Positions 5,787-6,109 of a stretch of 6,109 nt of DNA are shown piece after piece. The notes under the pieces were generated by a model that searched no databases, was not told the DNA's origin, and worked only from the letters and a program-made list of their open reading frames with translations. Location of the stretch: assembly GCA_024695315.1 (NCBI GenBank), contig JAILIJ010000083.1, positions 1 through 6,109 of the forward strand. The letters run 5' to 3'. The stretch comes from Bacteroidaceae bacterium. Its GTDB lineage: Bacteria; Bacteroidota; Bacteroidia; Bacteroidales; Bacteroidaceae. A program made the position numbers and the translations under genes. How positions within the stretch are numbered: position 1 is the first letter of the stretch; every line of letters starts with the position of its first letter.

Positions 5787-6053
5787 TATCAATACATATG
5801 GAAAACACTTCTAATAATTTTCCCTAATTTACTTTCGCAATAAGAGAATTTATATGTCTCCATTTTGACACATGAAATGAAATTATACCCGTCCTACACA
5901 GGTCAGATAATAAATTCATGTTCATCTTTGGCATTTTACACATTTTCACAAATATGCGCCACATAAATCGTATTTAAAATAATGTAGAATAAAAGAAAAA
6001 TTTCCTTTGATGAAAAATTTTAGAACAAGTTTTTATCGTATAAAAAAACTTAG

Positions 6054-6069
6054 AATCATTATAATGATT
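6054..6069. repeat. Perfect 16-bp palindrome AATCATTATAATGATT
   Basis: Both strands read the same over 16 bases, with the half site AATCATTA. It contains the AATGAT and ATCATT elements also found in the Fur-like dyad at 5771-5783, here in the opposite order. It ends 13 bases before the promoter-like TATCTTTA at 6083-6090, so a bound protein would cover the -33 region. Confidence 0.45.
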
Positions 6070-6082
6070 AGAAATCATAGGC

Positions 6083-6090
6083 TATCTTTA
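6083..6090 (+). promoter_or_regulatory. Possible -7 promoter box TATCTTTA (one mismatch)
   Basis: TATCTTTA differs from the Bacteroidetes -7 consensus TAnnTTTG only in the last base. If used, transcription would start near 6097 and enter a gene outside the window. No TTTG is seen at the -33 position. Support is mainly the palindrome just upstream. Confidence 0.25.
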
Positions 6091-6109
6091 TGTATATACC
6101 CAAGGATTA

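Larger units (their letters stand above)
5726..6109. other. Gene-free stretch with promoter and operator-like sites
   Basis: No gene is supported in these 384 bases. The best short frame is a 46-codon minus-strand ORF (5824-5964), without a recognisable feature. On the plus strand a 9-codon ORF starts at 5798. The stretch holds a -7 box (5742-5749), a Fur-like dyad (5768-5786), a 16-bp palindrome (6054-6069) and a weaker promoter match (6083-6090). It reads as a regulatory region for a gene lying beyond the window. Confidence 0.55.

Noticed and set aside
6027..6051. A/T-only hairpin (TTTTTAT with ATAAAAA) as a terminator
   Set aside because: The stem is A/T only apart from its bulged base, no proper U tract follows, and such stems arise easily by chance here.
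5974..6078. 34-codon minus ORF
   Set aside because: Too short, no promoter, and a random-looking composition.
3926..6109. Invertible promoter, CRISPR array, insertion sequence or tRNA in the spacer
   Set aside because: I found no long matching inverted repeats flanking a promoter, no regularly spaced repeats, no transposase or recombinase frame and no cloverleaf.

Overview
The window looks like a Bacteroidales chromosome (Bacteroides/Prevotella-like). The evidence is AT-rich DNA, three genes of outer-membrane families typical of that order, a lipoprotein with acidic residues just after its lipobox cysteine, start sites without strong Shine-Dalgarno sequences, and several matches to the Bacteroidetes -7 promoter element TAnnTTTG. 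No genus can be fixed from this sequence alone.

Positions 2-3925 are the 3' part of a compact plus-strand operon. It holds the C-terminal barrel of a TonB-dependent receptor (2-1150, cut by the window start), a surface-type lipoprotein that I recognise as DUF4876 (1158-2459), and an outer-membrane beta-barrel protein that I recognise as DUF6850 (2495-3925). The genes are 7 and 35 bases apart, and a hairpin at 3931-3963 follows the last stop. The likely arrangement is an envelope uptake system: an energised receptor, a lipoprotein partner that helps capture ligand at the cell surface, and an accessory barrel. It parallels SusC/SusD systems but uses different partner families. The ligand is not readable from the sequence.

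Positions 3926-6109 are almost entirely non-coding on my reading, which is unusual for bacteria. The only gene I support there is a 62-codon minus-strand gene (4690-4878) for a small protein with an N-terminal hydrophobic segment. It has a good -7 box upstream (4982-4989), a paired direct repeat in its leader, and an intrinsic terminator about 290 bases downstream (4369-4405). A second minus-strand -7 box (4001-4008) points into the operon-end hairpin and could make a very short RNA.

The right end, about 5690-6109, is rich in regulatory-looking sequence. It has a minus-facing terminator (5691-5725), a plus-strand -7 box (5742-5749), a Fur-box-like dyad (5768-5786) and a perfect 16-bp palindrome (6054-6069) before a weaker promoter-like match (6083-6090). 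This suggests that an iron- or metal-responsive transcription unit begins here or just beyond the window, but that is inference. No RNA genes, CRISPR arrays, insertion sequences or phage genes were seen.
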